Assembly: GCA_013368325.1 (NCBI GenBank)
Contig: JAACJK010000164.1
Coordinates: 992,001 to 1,056,000 of the forward strand
DNA length: 64,000 bases
Direction of reading: 5' to 3'
From: Ephemerocybe angulata
Lineage: Eukaryota; Basidiomycota; Agaricomycetes; Agaricales; Psathyrellaceae
The translations under genes were made by a program, and so were the position numbers. The notes under the pieces were generated by a model, which made no database searches, was not told the DNA's origin, and was given only the letters and a program-made list of their open reading frames with translations. Positions 1 to 13,076 of this stretch are shown one piece after another (position 1 is the stretch's first letter; every line of letters begins with the position of its first letter).

Positions 1-1499
1 GTGGAGGAGCGGGATGTCCCCGATCCAATCTCGGAGGATTGGAGTCAAGCTTCCCCGGGAGCGTTCGACTTCGACTCTGAACCCGTTGCAGCCGAAGAGG
101 CCGTCGAAATCAGCGACGAGACGACTGGTGGCTCTGAGACGTTCGTCATGGATCCACCCCTCGCCGAGTACTTCGTTCCCATTAAGGTGAGCAGCCTTCG
201 CTTCAGAAAGTAATTTATCGAAGACTCATAGCCATGATAGGGAGAACCTGAGAGCTCGCCGATATTCTTGGACGAGGAACCGATGGTCGTCAAAAATGAG
301 GATGCGGTCATGATTGACTTAACATCTCCGCCGAATACCACTAAAACCCCTGCTCGTGTGGCGACTCCTGCACCAGTTGTAACAGCCAAGCGACCACTCA
401 GGTCCACCCGTGCCCGCTCGGAAATGAAGCCGGAACCGAAGCCAGAAACCATTCGGACGGAGAAATCTCGAGAGGAGAACGTTGTCGAACGGTCCCTCCG
501 CCTAGAGGCCAAGCCGAACGTTAGAAACGAGATGACTGGAGAAGAGAAGGCTGTGGAGGAACCCCAGCGAGTTCTTGTGAAGCTGGAAGCTAGGAAAGAC
601 AAGATTCGAGAGGAGAAGATTGTCCAACGGCCTGTGCGTATCGAGGTGGAGCCTGAAGTCAGGGCTGAGAAGCTTCGGGAAGAGAAAGTTGTCGCACAAC
701 CTCACCACATAGAAGTCGAGCCTGAGGAGGAGACCCATGCGCAACGCGTGGTCAATGAGCAGCGCCGTTCCGAGGTCCAACCTGCGAGAAGGCCGGAGAA
801 GATTGCGCTTCAGACTCCCGGAGGAGCCTGGCCAGATAGAGCGCACATACCGATTCCTGAGACTGGGAAGAGGACGCAGATACCCAAGCTCACGCTTCCA
901 AGTCTGCGACCACTGGCCAACGTCCAGGCGCGGTTTTCTCCGCCGAGGAGGATGAAAGAGCCGATTATGGATATTCCGGAGGTAAGTGTTTCTGTTCGTG
1001 CCGATGTGCAGCTCTGACAGCAAGGTTTATGGACAGATTCTCGGAAAAATCAATGAGGCCAGTCGACCCCTTCGTGTGGTGTGGAAACGTCGATGCTGAC
1101 CGTTTATATAGGCGATTGTGGATAGAATCCAGGGAAAGTTCGACAAGACGAGGAATGAAATGACACTTGCCCAACTGGCCCTTCTAGAACAAGCAGCGGA
1201 CGATTTGAGGCCGTTGTCAAAAGAATGGTCAGTCGTCTTTTAGCTGCAACGAAACCCTGTTCTTGATGTATGAGCCCTTCTCACCCCACAGTGCCATTTC
1301 CTTCAATGAACTCGTCGATCTCGAAGAAGAATACGCTACCCACAGGCGCAAGATCATGAACAGTATCGACACGTTCGGCAAGACGGCGAACCAGGCTGCT
1401 GGAACTGTCAAGCAGATAACGCAGGATCACAGTCGCTATGGTCTCTCGAAGAAGTTACCCCCGAAAGTGTTCTCCAAACCCTTCCAGCTGCGCCTTTGA
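1..1499 (+). CDS. Unknown protein, 5' partial, with a SUMO-interacting-like motif
   Basis: This is the 3' part of a multi-exon gene that enters from the left edge. The first exon runs in frame to 186, followed by a 54-nt GT-AG intron (187-240), a long exon (241-981) and several short exons, ending with TGA at 1497-1499. The long exon is low in complexity: charged repeats rich in Glu, Arg and Val of the type EEKxVxxPxxIEVEPE, probably disordered. An early segment reads VMIDLTSPP, which fits a SUMO-interacting motif (hydrophobic-hydrophobic-D-L-T). The last about 120 residues look folded and helical (FNELVDLEEEY followed by a Lys/Arg-rich tail). I do not recognise the family. Splicing between 982 and 1120 is uncertain. 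Confidence 0.55.
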
Positions 1500-1576
1500 A
1501 ATCCCAGGCAGTCTGGCACACGGACCAAAGAATATGATAGATTACTCGTACAAGCGCGTCGGCACCCTGATGCCGT

Positions 1577-4500
1577 CTAATACTTTTCTGCTAGGACTAT
1601 GGACAGTTAGTTAGTCAAGAGAAGCTTTGTAACATGACACTGGACTTACTGAGAGCGGTCATGGACGTCCAGCCAGTGAAGGGGTGGCTAGAAGTAACAG
1701 TAACGAAGAAGTCAGAGACCCGCCTGTTGTACTATAGATTTGTTGCATTACCTTCGCTTTCCTTCTCCAGTCAATGGATCGTATTGCTCCCAAGTATATC
1801 CTGTGCGCTCATATTCCTAAGGGACTGTGTCAGAAAGTAGACTTTCGACTGAGGGGAGAGAGACAGACTTTGACAACGTTGTTCACGACGTTCTGTCGGA
1901 GCTCCTTGTAGATTTCCTTCGCTTTCGCTTGGTAGGGACCCTCTTGGGCAGCATACGTCTAGAGGAGGGGTTGTCAGGTCAAAGAGCTTCTAAGGATGTT
2001 TGCAGCAGCCACCGACTTTATGCAGAGCGCTCAAAGCGAGGTAGTTCATCTGAATCCAGATCGGACCCTTCCAATAATTCTCGCCTTTTCCGAACTCAGG
2101 GTGCGAGGCTGATAAGCTACGAAGGCCATACGGAGACCAAAGATGTTCAGGATCACGCATGAGATCGAGGATAGCGCCGAGATGGGGAGAGTCGGCCGGG
2201 AGAAGGGAGTGAAGGAAGGGGAAGAGGGAAAGGTATCCTTTGTTACAGACGTGGTAGGACTCCTCTAGTAGTAGCCAGACAAGTTAGAAACGAATCGTCA
2301 TTTGAGACTAGATGGCCGTACGTACCGTCTTCATTGATATCGGCATCGCAGTACATTTTCTCCTCCTCGTTCCAGTGAAGATCTAAAGCGAAGGATTTGT
2401 CATTACTTGCAAGGCCAATATCCGGATAGATGAACCTTACCTTCAATGTTTCCAATGATAGCCTTCTCGATTTCACCGAATGCAGCTGCGTCATCTTTCT
2501 CATCAATGAAAGTAGCAATATCCTTCATCGTCCTGGTGAAGAATCCCATCCAAGAGATGAGGTCAAGATGCAGCTCTCCAGCATGAGGCGGTCCACGAGG
2601 GTAATCATCCATGCCGCTCGTCAAGACGTGCTGTTCGCTTCGCCCCCTCCAACGGTATGCCTCCGTCCTCGATCGCGCCGTTCTCCCGTACTGCTTGATC
2701 TGACCGCGTTGGGTTCTCCTGAACCAGTCATAGTGCCTCTTGAGCGGCACGTAGATAGACTTGAGGAAGGAGAACGCGAGCTCAGGTGAGTTCAGGTGCT
2801 GGTTGTGAGCGGTGTCAATGACGTCCTTGGGCAGTTCGATGCCAAGAGCCGCCTGGGGCGCTCCCATGCCCATCCCGAGATCCTGCTCAGAGATTCCGGC
2901 AGCTGCCTGATGCGCTTTGAAACGTTCGATGAAGGCTGTGACTGCCATGGCCAAGGTCGGTGGGTTTGCATAGTTCGGCACTTGAGTCTGGAACTCTTGC
3001 GGGACCTGGGAATAGAACGTTGGGAATGAGTCTTATCGAACGTGGTAATAGGATTACCTTGCTTCGAGCCTCTTCTCCAAGAATTTGTTCTCGTCCTACC
3101 CAGCCATTCTCGTCGATGAGGCCGATCCAGTCTCGCAGGATCTCGAGACTGCGAAATGGATTAGGGGGGAATGTCTGCATTTGGACACCAGCGCTTACCT
3201 GAGATCATTGTCGTATTGGCCGATGTGCAGTAAATGGAAGCCCTCGTCCCTAATAAGGAGTCAGGGGGGTGTAAAGGCGCGAGTACATAGGCGCAAGTGG
3301 AACACACCAGTAGAAACCCCTAGGGAAGAAACTCCTGCTCGGCGTTGCTGTGAGCAGCGCCTTGGGTTCCGTCAACTTCGCGCCTTTCTCTGATTCATCA
3401 ACAGGGGGTGCATCCTCATCTTCATCCCATTCGTACGAGAACTTTCTGTCTACGAGGGATGTGCCGTAGAAGTAGCCAATGCCTCCTATCAAGTTTGAGG
3501 TTACAGCTTTGGAGAAGGCCTCTAGTGATTGGCGTTTCTCCGCAGGGTAGTCGGCGGGGTAGGGAAGTGCGGCTTCAAAGCGCTTGTTGTAGGCTTCAAG
3601 GAGTGCCGGGATGCCCTGGTCGAGAGTGGCAGCTAAGGTGCGGTGAATAAGCATAGCCATAACGAGACAACACGGCGGACATACAGCTTAGTTTCTGTTT
3701 CGCACTTGCGCTTTCGAAGAAGACGTCGAATTGGAAAGGTCCATCAAAGGTCTTCTGCACAGCGTACAGGTTACTGCTGCTATAGACATCGTCTGGAAGT
3801 GTAATGAGGAATGACGGGTCAGGATAATTTGGTGCCTGGTATGTCGTGGCCTTCGACTGGAAGAAGTCGACTATGGTCTTGAGAATAGTTTCTAGATCCC
3901 AGTTAAGCGAGCATTCTAGGAGACGTCAAGGAGGAAGGTACCTTTCGCTTGCCAGATTGTACCAGGTGCCATCGGCCTTCCGACGAAATGAGTCTTCCCT
4001 ACTCTGTCCTTGAATTCATCGTAGAATGGCCCAGAAGTAACATATTCATTGTTGGGGCCTTCAAGAGTTCGATTTAGAAAAAGGTTAATTTGCTCATGGT
4101 TGAAGAGACATACCGTCCACGATCCTGACGGTGAAATCGTCCAGCTGGGCGGAGTTCCCGCTGAACTTGACGGGGCCGTCGATCCCCTGAGGCGAGGTTA
4201 GCCTTTAGACCATAACGAGGAACACTGTTACAATACGTACGTTGTCGTCCTCGTCGGTTTCCATATCCAACCCTCCGATTCCTTCTAGGCCTAGATAGAA
4301 GATAGTCGAGATCCTTGAAGGCACATCTGCATTTCCATTAGTCTAAAGTACCATAGGCCGGCTTTCTGTAACATACCTGGTACCAACGGCTCTCCTTTAA
4401 TACGGGCCGCCCAGCTGCCACCGTTCTCTCCACCAGCAACCTTGAGGAGCTCAGTCGTAATCTTGACATTGTTCAGGCCATCCTTCAGGACTTGGACACC

Positions 4501-4808
4501 TCCTTCGCGGGCGTCAAATTCGGTCCAGGTATAGCTATCCAATTCATTCTGTTCACATGTATGGCGGGTTTCTGGTACATTGCTTAGGTGGGGTACGACA
4601 TAGGTTTAAACTGCTACTCACTACTGAAGGACTGGTAATCTTGGGTTCCAAACCACATTAAGCCTGTCATGAGGGACTGGGGAATCCGAGGTCGCAACCC
4701 AAAGTACAGATTCGGCCGGTACGCGCCCCATAGCAGCGTTTCGTTGCTGGCTGTCTGCGCCAGCGCCGCTGGCAGCAGGGGTATCAGCAGCAGTAGTCTA
4801 AGCTGCAT
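1577..4808 (-). CDS. CWH41: Mannosyl-oligosaccharide glucosidase (GH63, ER glucosidase I)
   Basis: Processing alpha-glucosidase I removes the terminal alpha-1,2-glucose from the N-glycan precursor in the ER lumen, the first trimming step before the calnexin cycle. The protein starts with a hydrophobic leader (MQLRLLLLIPLLPAALAQ), followed at once by the GH63 N-domain signature LLWGAYRPNLYFGLRPR. Near 2600 the catalytic-domain segment SGMDDYPRGPP carries the expected acidic residue pair of the family. Further on are YWKGPIWIQMNYLAL (about 2080), WEQYDPLTGEGKR (about 1770) and HPFTGWTS (about 1690), all hallmarks of the C-terminal (alpha/alpha)6 barrel. The last intron, spliced as GT-AG, gives a tail ALILAEKY and the stop at 1577. 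The gene has many short exons. It is transcribed divergently from the SPFH gene. Confidence 0.92.
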
Positions 4809-5297
4809 GGTGAGTGAATATTGCTCGTCGTCGTGCGAGCGCTGTCCTTGACGTCAAGTTAGGCGCGTCGAGTTCGACGAACGTGGCCGGATGGCAATTA
4901 CCGGCACGTGATGCGAGTTTTGATCACCGGTGCCGACCCCGCATTCGGCGAGCGCGGCAGGTTTCGGCACGGCCTCGGAACGGAGAGGCATTGGGCGTCT
5001 CTTTCCATGTTGACCTTCGATGCTCATTGTTTCTCCACAGCACTGTACGCTTGTACCCTATCCTCGATCACTATCACACGTTGGTGTGCATTCATGATCG
5101 TACGTACCAAAAGCTGTAAAACAAGGAGTGTCACCTGTCCAGCCCCGCCCCCCGCTGCAATGCAAGAATAGGTCGGCTGTGCAAGATGTCGAACGGAATT
5201 GGCATCCCTCGTTGTCATAAAAGCGCCAGGGACCAGCGCTTCGAGAAGCATTACTCACAAGTTCAATACCCCCATCAACCCACATACCCAACTCAAC
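4809..5297. other. Divergent intergenic region, GH63 / SPFH
   Basis: About 490 bp between two divergently transcribed start codons, so it should hold both promoters. I see no convincing TATA box, repeat or extra ORF. Confidence 0.5.
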
Positions 5298-7417
5298 ATG
5301 ACCTCTACTATCATGGACGACGGCCGTACCGTTATCGGCGAGAGCAGCTCCGCGCCTCAAGGCAAGGCGGAGGAGAAGGGGAAGCAGAGGCCTGTGCCTA
5401 GGAATTTCAAGCTGGCTGGCAACAAGCAGGAAATCTCCAGCGATTTCATGCAGCCTATGCACATGCCAGAAGAGAACAGGCCTTTCTTTGTCAATATCGG
5501 ACGAAGCGGTGTTATTGCTGCTCTGGAAGAACTCGACAAACAGTTGCAGGAGGTATGCGCAAATGGAGTTCCACTTTACCTGCTCGTATCTAAAGAATGT
5601 CATTAGGCCCAGCTCCCAAGAGTGTTATCTAAGAAGGTCCCCACCGACTGGACAGGCAAGGAGATTGCTCCAGGTCAACTTGGACTCATTAACCATGGGT
5701 ACGCGACCGACGCGTCCTCCCTGCGCTGAAAACTAACAATTCACCAACAGTGGTACCCCGAAGGTCCTCACGCGGCCAGGTCGCTATCCTGGGTTTCCGC
5801 TTCGTAACTGGTGGGCACGCTCATGGTGCGGTACCAAAGGATGTGAGTTAGACGATTATGTTCGTATCCGACGTTTCTCATCCCTACTTCAGTGTCGGAC
5901 ACCGTCATCGAATTCCAGGGCTTGACCGTGGTACAAGTTTCTCAGAATCAGGCCGCAGTCGTTTCCGACCCTCAGAACCAAGTCTTTGTGGTCACGAACT
6001 CTGGCTTCGTCGCGTACGCCATGGAGGGAACGTACGATGTTCTCTCCATTGTCGATCAGACCCATCTGCCTACCATCCTCAAGGATAAGCTCACTGGCGT
6101 CACGCTCGGATGGACTCACGAGGTCAAGATGAGGAGCAAGGTTTCCAGTCGTGAGGAGAAGGAATACGTGGTTGCTACTTTGTTGGTCACTTCCGCTTAT
6201 TGCATTGTTGCCAACCTAACCATTTGAAAAGCCTTAACATTCCAGCGAACAACTGTGCCATTCTCCAGAGGGATGATGATTTGGAGCTCCTTGGCGCTGG
6301 TCAGTCTGTGATTACCAACCCGAGTGTTACACTCCGCGGACTGTACACTCTGGGTGAGAACCAAGTTGAGATGCCCACGAAGGATATGTAAGTCTGCATA
6401 ACGATTAACAAATCGAACTTTTACTGACTCTCCCCTAGCTTCACGCGCGATCAGGTCCCAGTCAGCTTGACTATCTACCTCAAGTGGCAGCTCACCGAGC
6501 CTCTGAAACTTGCCCATCATGGCTATTCCACTCCGTACGAGGCGCTCCGGGACAAGACTCAGTCCATCCTGACGCAAATTGTTGCCCATTTGGATTACTC
6601 TTCCATGGTTAAGCAGAGGTCTCTCGGACCCGACAACATGGACGACGGTACCGACCCTTCTTCTCCTTTCCTGGACGCGCTGCGCACTCGGGCTATGGAC
6701 GACATGCACGATGCCGCCCTGGAATACGGTATCGTCCTGAAGGATCTCGGTATGTGCTATCAACTCCTATTTCCCTTAGCCTCCTTCTAATGGTGTTTTA
6801 GCGGTGATCGATCGTCAGTTCAAGGGTGAAATCGCGTCTACAATGGACAAGCTTACGAGTAAGCAGTAACATCCGTCGGAGCAATGATGACGAACTAACT
6901 CGTCTCCGTAGCTCGTGCCCTCCAGGCCCAAGTTGAGGCAGCAGTAAGTTTGACTCACATTATGATGTTGTGCCGCCGCTGACCCCAAATGTAGAACGTC
7001 GACAGGGAGAACAGCAACAAAGTCAAGCAGGAAGAGGGTGCGCTCGCGGTAACCCAAATTAAGGCACAGGCGGCAAACACGCAAGCCGACGCGGAAGCTT
7101 ATCGCGTCATCGCAGCGGCCAAGGCTCAGGCGCAACGTATCAAGATCGAAGCAGAGGCTCAGGCGGAGGCGACTCGTATGCAGGCAGAGGCAGAGGCCGA
7201 AGCCGTGCGCATTAAGGCGAAGGCCGACGAGCTGGTGGTAGACGGCTTTGCTCGGGAGATGGAGCTCAGGAGGCTGGAAGTGGCAAGGGTCAGAGCATAC
7301 GGGTCCAAGACGGTCTTTGTCCCCACGGAAAGCACAGGGGCGCAGATGGGCAATGCGCTTGCCCTCGGAATGGCTGCGACGATGGGCGCGGAGAACGGAC
7401 GTGCTGTTAAGGGCTGA
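5298..7417 (+). CDS. SPFH/band-7 (stomatin/prohibitin-like) domain protein
   Basis: Multi-exon gene; ATG at 5298 (MTSTIMDDGRTVIGE) is the first start that leads into conserved sequence. The N-terminal 60 residues are polar, followed by a beta-rich SPFH-like region (FVVTNSGFVAYAMEGTY). A long Ala/Glu/Lys helix follows (QAEAEATRMQAEAEAEAVRI and onward), as in the coiled coil after the SPFH domain in flotillins and prohibitins. The C-terminus is VPTESTGAQMGNALALGMAA. No clear transmembrane segment is visible at the N-terminus, so membrane association would have to be peripheral or lipid-mediated. Proteins with this domain form membrane-associated oligomers, but the specific role of this fungal type is unknown to me. 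It is followed 270 bp downstream by ATG8 on the same strand. Confidence 0.75.
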
Positions 7418-7683
7418 TAAACGATTACTCACTGTTAGTATAGTTGCTGTGCTTCCGGAAATACTGTATATACCCTGCGATACCCTAGTAATAATGACTC
7501 CGTTCTGGTGGCTGGTAACAATAGTGGCAGAAGGTCATAAATAGGCTGCTCGCCCGAGGCTTTGTTGACGGCTGTTATTGAGTCAACTCCAGGACTGCGC
7601 GTGTTTCATCAGCTTAGTTCTTAACCACCACCAACCAACCCAACGTACCACTTCCTTCCTAGCCGCCACATTACCCGTCGACC

Positions 7684-8314
<631 letters not shown>

Positions 8315-8934
8315 AGGCCGGCTTCACTGGCTCTGGCATTTCTGCGTCCCTCTTCGTTGTTGCTCTAATGGTGTTTTGTTTCTTTACTGTTCCACCCAAC
8401 GGTGAGATCCCTCTGCATTCTACCGTGCATTGACTACGGTCCACCGCCATACCTGCTGGGATACTCCATCTGTTTCTCACCCCTCTCATGTACACTATCG
8501 CGCTTTCATTTCTCTCCCTTTATTCACGAATATGACATGCAATGTATAACTGGCTCTATCTTTCCCTGTGTGCTGCTCCCGTTGCTACTGGCGAGGGTTG
8601 TCGCGAAGCAACGGACGCCCGCTTTACAGCCTGGCGCGTCATCGCGGATCGTGCACCATAATGCCTTGGATACTAATGCAGTAGGACCCTGTCCACTCAT
8701 AGTCAACTCGAGTGAGTACCTCATGTTTCCGTTCTTCATTCCGGCAACTGACTTGCATACGCTGTCGTTCAGACCACTAGGAAGCCCAGTTTACATACAA
8801 GTTCAAGAACTGCTATTAACCTATGAATACGAGGGCAGTTGCTCTAAGGCCACTACTTTTGGGAGAGCCCTTTTGCCCCCATTATATACAAACATACAAA
8901 ACATACAAAGAAAAAGGTAAGAAAATGAATGCCT
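8315..8934. other. Convergent intergenic region, ATG8 / MFS transporter
   Basis: About 620 bp between the stop codons of two converging genes, presumably both 3' UTRs. An open frame at 8402-8920 on + has no recognisable content and is not called as a gene. Confidence 0.5.
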
Positions 8935-10828
8935 CTAGATAACCACACCCTTGACCTGCTGCCTGTCAGTGACCTTGAGATCCCTCCACATCATCACCGC
9001 TCCCAAGCTGACGGCCAGAACTGCCGTGGCGGCAATGCACTGGCACTTCTGGGCGTAACCGTACGCCCTGTTGATAGCAATCCTCTCTGGGGTACCAGGA
9101 GGGTAAGACAGCTGCACCACGATGCTACCGTACACCTTCAAAGGATCCGTCCCTGCGGGGAGGTGCTTCACGAGCTGCTGGGGGAAAGTGGAAGTCCAGA
9201 TGGCGGTGGCGACGGTCGCGCCGATGGCTCCACCAATCGAGGAGAACATACTCTCGAGGGCGAGGACGACGGCGACGTACTGATGCGAGGTCGCGGCCAT
9301 GGCAGCGATCTGCTCGCAGATGACGAGGGTTCCTCCGGCCAGGGCAATGAAGATCTGGCACATAACGACGTAGCCGATGTTGGTGTCGGGCTGACGGAAG
9401 TGGATCATGAGGCCGACACCGAGAATAGTGAGGGGGACACCGAAGTACAACGCGAGCCACTTGAAGCGACCAGTGTAGCGGATAAATACTCCGACGACGA
9501 GCGCCCAGAGGCAGGATCCCATGGTATAGGTGTTGGATACGTAGGACGCTTCGGTCACGGTGAGGCCGTTGACGACCATGAGGAAGGAGTAGAAGAAGGC
9601 GTTCCAGCAGTAGAAACTGATGAAGATGGATCCAGCGAGGATGCAGGCGCCGAGAAGGGTGCGGTCGGTGAGGAGCTTGTAGGGGATGAAGGTCTTGATG
9701 GCGAAGTATCGCTCCCAAATGGCAAATCCGATGAGAAGGAGACCTCCGATGATAATCATGGCAATGATCATACCAGAGCGCCATCCGTCTTTCTGGTAGG
9801 AGTAGAGGGAGAAGGGGAGCAAGAAGAGGGCGAGTCCAACGGTGATGAGGAACAGGCCGACGACGTCGAACTCAACCGAGTAGTGGTAAATGGACTCCAT
9901 GGTGGTACGGCCAGAGGACTTCTTGGGACCGAGGTTCAACTTCTCAGCCTTGCGCTGGTTGAACAAGAAGATGAAATAGAGAGGGAGCGTAACAGCGGGG
10001 GTGACGATGGCGAAAATACCGAAACCCCAACGGAATCCAGGACCCTTCATAATGGCTGTAGCGAGAGGTCCACCGATCCAAGTCGTGGCGAGGTAGGGGG
10101 ATGAAGCATATGCAAACATGAAGGCTCGGTTGCGGAGCTTAGAGGTGTCCGCGATGAAGATACCGAGGGTATATGTGAGTCCGTTGTAACTAGACGATAA
10201 ATAAAAGTTAGTTGCTGACTACTATGAAGGACGTTTAGGATGGACGTACCCAACCCAGTAGAACACCTGCGCGGCGGCATAGGTCTTGACGTTGTTGCAG
10301 GCAGCCATCATGATCAAGCCAATGGTCAGGCAAACAACCATGGCAAGGTAACCCTGGGGGCGACCCCAGATGTCGAGGACCTTAGCAAGGGGAAGCTTAA
10401 CAAGGCCTCCAACAATGCTGGAAACAATGGAGGTGACGCCGAGAAGAGAATGCTTGCCAAAGCTACTCGTGACGAACGGCGTCAGGGAGTTGGTCATGGC
10501 CTGCTGCATCGAGTCGATGAAGTAAATAAGCAGAATGCTGAAGAAATATTAAGGTCAGTCAGCTCGATGCAGACGGGAACAGCGACGAGACTTACAGGGC
10601 GTAAACGATGATGAGGGTGGTCTTGGTCCATACGGCAGTTACGGCCTCGACCTTCCTGACACCATCCTGCGCCTCGTCCTCAGATGACTGGTCGACGCTG
10701 CTGGTGCTGGGAGCCTTCTCGTCAAGGCTGCGACCATCGACGGGGGCTTCAGAGTCGGGCCTCTGCTCATCCACGACGGCGGGCACGTCCGCGCGGGGAC
10801 GGATTCGGTTGAAGAGGGTAAGGGTCAT
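8935..10828 (-). CDS. Siderophore-iron MFS transporter (Sit1/Mir/Str-like)
   Basis: Polytopic major-facilitator protein that should import ferric siderophores across the plasma membrane. The ATG at 10828 (MTLTLFNRIRPR) gives a polar, acidic cytosolic N-terminus, then TM1 (TLIIVYAL). The rest lies in three exons, with the large last exon 8935-10119 covering at least eight membrane segments. Segments such as FAYASSPYLATTWIGGPLA, GPGFRWGFGIFAIVTP and SPREREC-free loops between them match the 14-TM siderophore transporter group rather than 12-TM sugar porters; YSFLMVVNGLTVTEASYVSN and GGAIGATVATAIWT are also typical. The C-terminus is MWRDLKVTDRQQVKGVVI. Two ATCWGATAA sites lie 206-253 bp upstream of the ATG, pointing to control by an iron-sensing GATA repressor. 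The exact siderophore cannot be read from sequence. Confidence 0.85.
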
Positions 10829-11033
10829 GTCGACGTTCGACCGCACCAGGGGAGGGGATAGGGCGGAAGGAGGGAGGTGTGGTGGAGGGGGAAACAAGGG
10901 AAGAACCGAGGAAACTGAGCCCGTGCGACGCTGCCCTTTATCCTCCGAGTAGCCCCATGTTTTGTACCTGATGTAAGAGGGAAACCCGCGTGAGGATGGC
11001 CGAAGCTGATTACGCATGGGCGCCTAGGCCCTA

Positions 11034-11042
11034 ATCTGATAA
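11034..11042 (+). promoter_or_regulatory. Iron-GATA factor site ATCTGATAA
   Basis: Exact match to the ATCWGATAA consensus known for the fungal Urbs1/SreA/Sre-type iron repressors, 206 bp upstream of the siderophore transporter start codon. The function is inferred from consensus and position. Confidence 0.6.
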
Positions 11043-11072
11043 AAAATGACAAGATCGCATCTTTGGGGCGTT

Positions 11073-11081
11073 ATCAGATAA
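11073..11081 (+). promoter_or_regulatory. Iron-GATA factor site ATCAGATAA
   Basis: Second exact ATCWGATAA match, 39 bp from the first (start to start). It is embedded in TTATCAGATAAG, so GATAA cores are present on both strands. Confidence 0.6.
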
Positions 11082-13076
11082 GGCCCCGCACATCGCGCGT
11101 GACTGCTGGCCCGTCATTTCGAGCTCCGATGTGCCTGTAATCTACGCGAACGCCCACGGCATCTCTTCTCCTGAGTCGGTAGCAAAAATTCCCTTCATCT
11201 CTGCCTCCAGCGAGGTAAGGAGAAACGGAGATTGGAGCCCAAAAACTCCCCCCATATCTGTGGTACTGTATACGCTTAAGATCAGGAAGGTAAGTGGGGT
11301 GTTACACTACAGAGAAGTCACTCCATCCGAGTTCTTGGTGTGCGAACTCGAGCAGCGGCGGCCATTTGCCCAGGGTTGTCATACGAGTGGGAGTGCTTGG
11401 AAGCTGGGAATCCCCTGGAGTCCCTGACTTGGCGTGAATCTTCCGTCGCCCGATTCTCCCGTTGAGGCTCCTTGTTTCGCCTAACTGCTTCAAGGCGCTC
11501 CGAAGCCGAACCCCGGAACCGGTATACTCTTCGATGTGATACTATGTATACACACAGAGCCCCACCGACTTGTGGCAACCGTTCGGTGGCTTCTCTCGAC
11601 TCCATGGTTTAGCCTTCAATGCTCAGGGTGCGCAGATGAGCTCGTATTGTCTAGTATGGACCTCAGTCCCAAGAATCTAAGCTGGTACACGGTCTACAGA
11701 TGGGTGCCTTCATCCTGACTTGGATAGCACGTCACTTAATTAGAGCCTTTCGGTTAAGGTACAAGAATGACTGGAATCACCTCCGAACTGGACGTCTGAA
11801 TGAACCATGGCCAGGCTCATCATATGAATGGCATAAAATGTATGGGGGGAGGACGATGCCACCTCCTATGTATGTGTGCGTCATAGTTAATCCTGTAGCG
11901 CGGAAGTGGCCTTTCGCGAGCCTTCGCGGCGTTCATCGGGATGGCGTTCAACATACTAGGAGTCTTCCTTGGAAGATAGTGCACATAGAGAATGAGCACA
12001 CAACATGCAGTGGATCTACGGATCCAGTGTTTTTAACCGCATCCCTCCAAATCCCTCCTCTTTCTGTGCTTCTTTGGCGCATCCTATGAGTCCTTTTTGG
12101 GGCTATTTAAGGCGCCTACTGATCTCTACAATTGATTATGTGCGCGGGATTTTGATTCCTGATCAATCCGTCGGCCAGCCGCTTTCAACTTGAGTGTGTT
12201 GGCAAAGGTTGGCAACGGCCTGCAACTGCCCGCTTTCTCGCGATCTTAGCTGTGGCTTGCTCGAAGCGTACCAAGTCGGTATGTAACGAAAATCCGAGCA
12301 CTTACTCGTCACAGTATTCGCCTTCGTTCTCGGATTCGACTCGTTGCGCAACCTGCGGACTACGTGGTTGAAGCTTCTTCTCAACGTTTACGGGTGCGAT
12401 ATATAGAAGACACACTGCTCTCCTGTTTCCTCTCTGGAACGTCCACTGCTTACTCTGATGAATTGTGCTTCCGGTTGTGGCAGCCTCATACAATTGCCCC
12501 GAACCTTGCGCTGTGTCTACTCCGTACTGTGCTTTGATCTGGCGCCAACACGAACCCATCTCTAGGCGCTTTGTATGCTCTCTACATTCACTCGTTTCTG
12601 GGCTCTACCAGCCTCAACCTCATGTTTTAGACTTGAATGAATGGACACTAATCACCAAGGCAATCAATTAAAGTGGCGTGCAACGTGCATTGTGCATGGG
12701 GACAATCACAACGGACGCGTCAAGGGGACACTCCCCACAATGCCCGTGGCCGCGCTTATTTGTCGCGACCAAGCCCCCAGCTATTCCTTTGTTCCGTGGC
12801 GCGACCAACCCGCGCTGCGCTTTGGCCCACATCCAAAAACCTTTATCTTGCGCCGATTACGACTCCTTGAGCGCCTCGTGCGCTTCCCTTTCTATTTCCC
12901 TTTGTGCCTCCCCGGACTGTTCCCTGAGCTCATTTCGCATGTTGCCACTTGGTATTGATACTAATAGGCGTGCACCGAAGGAGAGGAAATTCTTTTCGGG
13001 TTTGATACCTTCTTCTCTTTCTTTCTCTTCTGCATCCCTCGTCCGAACGTCGCCCCTGCAAAACCGTGGAGTGAGG

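Larger units (their letters stand above)
10829..13076. other. Long intergenic region upstream of the siderophore transporter and membrane-protein genes
   Basis: About 2.2 kb between two divergent genes. Apart from the two GATA sites near 11034-11081 I see no conserved coding sequence, tRNA or clear repeat. The short open frames here give no recognisable protein. Confidence 0.4.

Noticed and set aside
8402..8920. 172-codon + strand open frame after ATG8
   Set aside because: Lies in converging 3' regions, no recognisable domain or good codon pattern; likely chance.
8929..10104. Long + strand open frame (391 codons) opposite the MFS transporter
   Set aside because: It is the antisense shadow of the transporter's large exon; Asp/Glu/Gly-rich composition with no family likeness, while the minus strand encodes clear membrane segments.
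12600..13060. Overlapping + strand open frames before the small membrane protein
   Set aside because: Different frames, no homology, and they read into the 5' leader of the real start at 13077.
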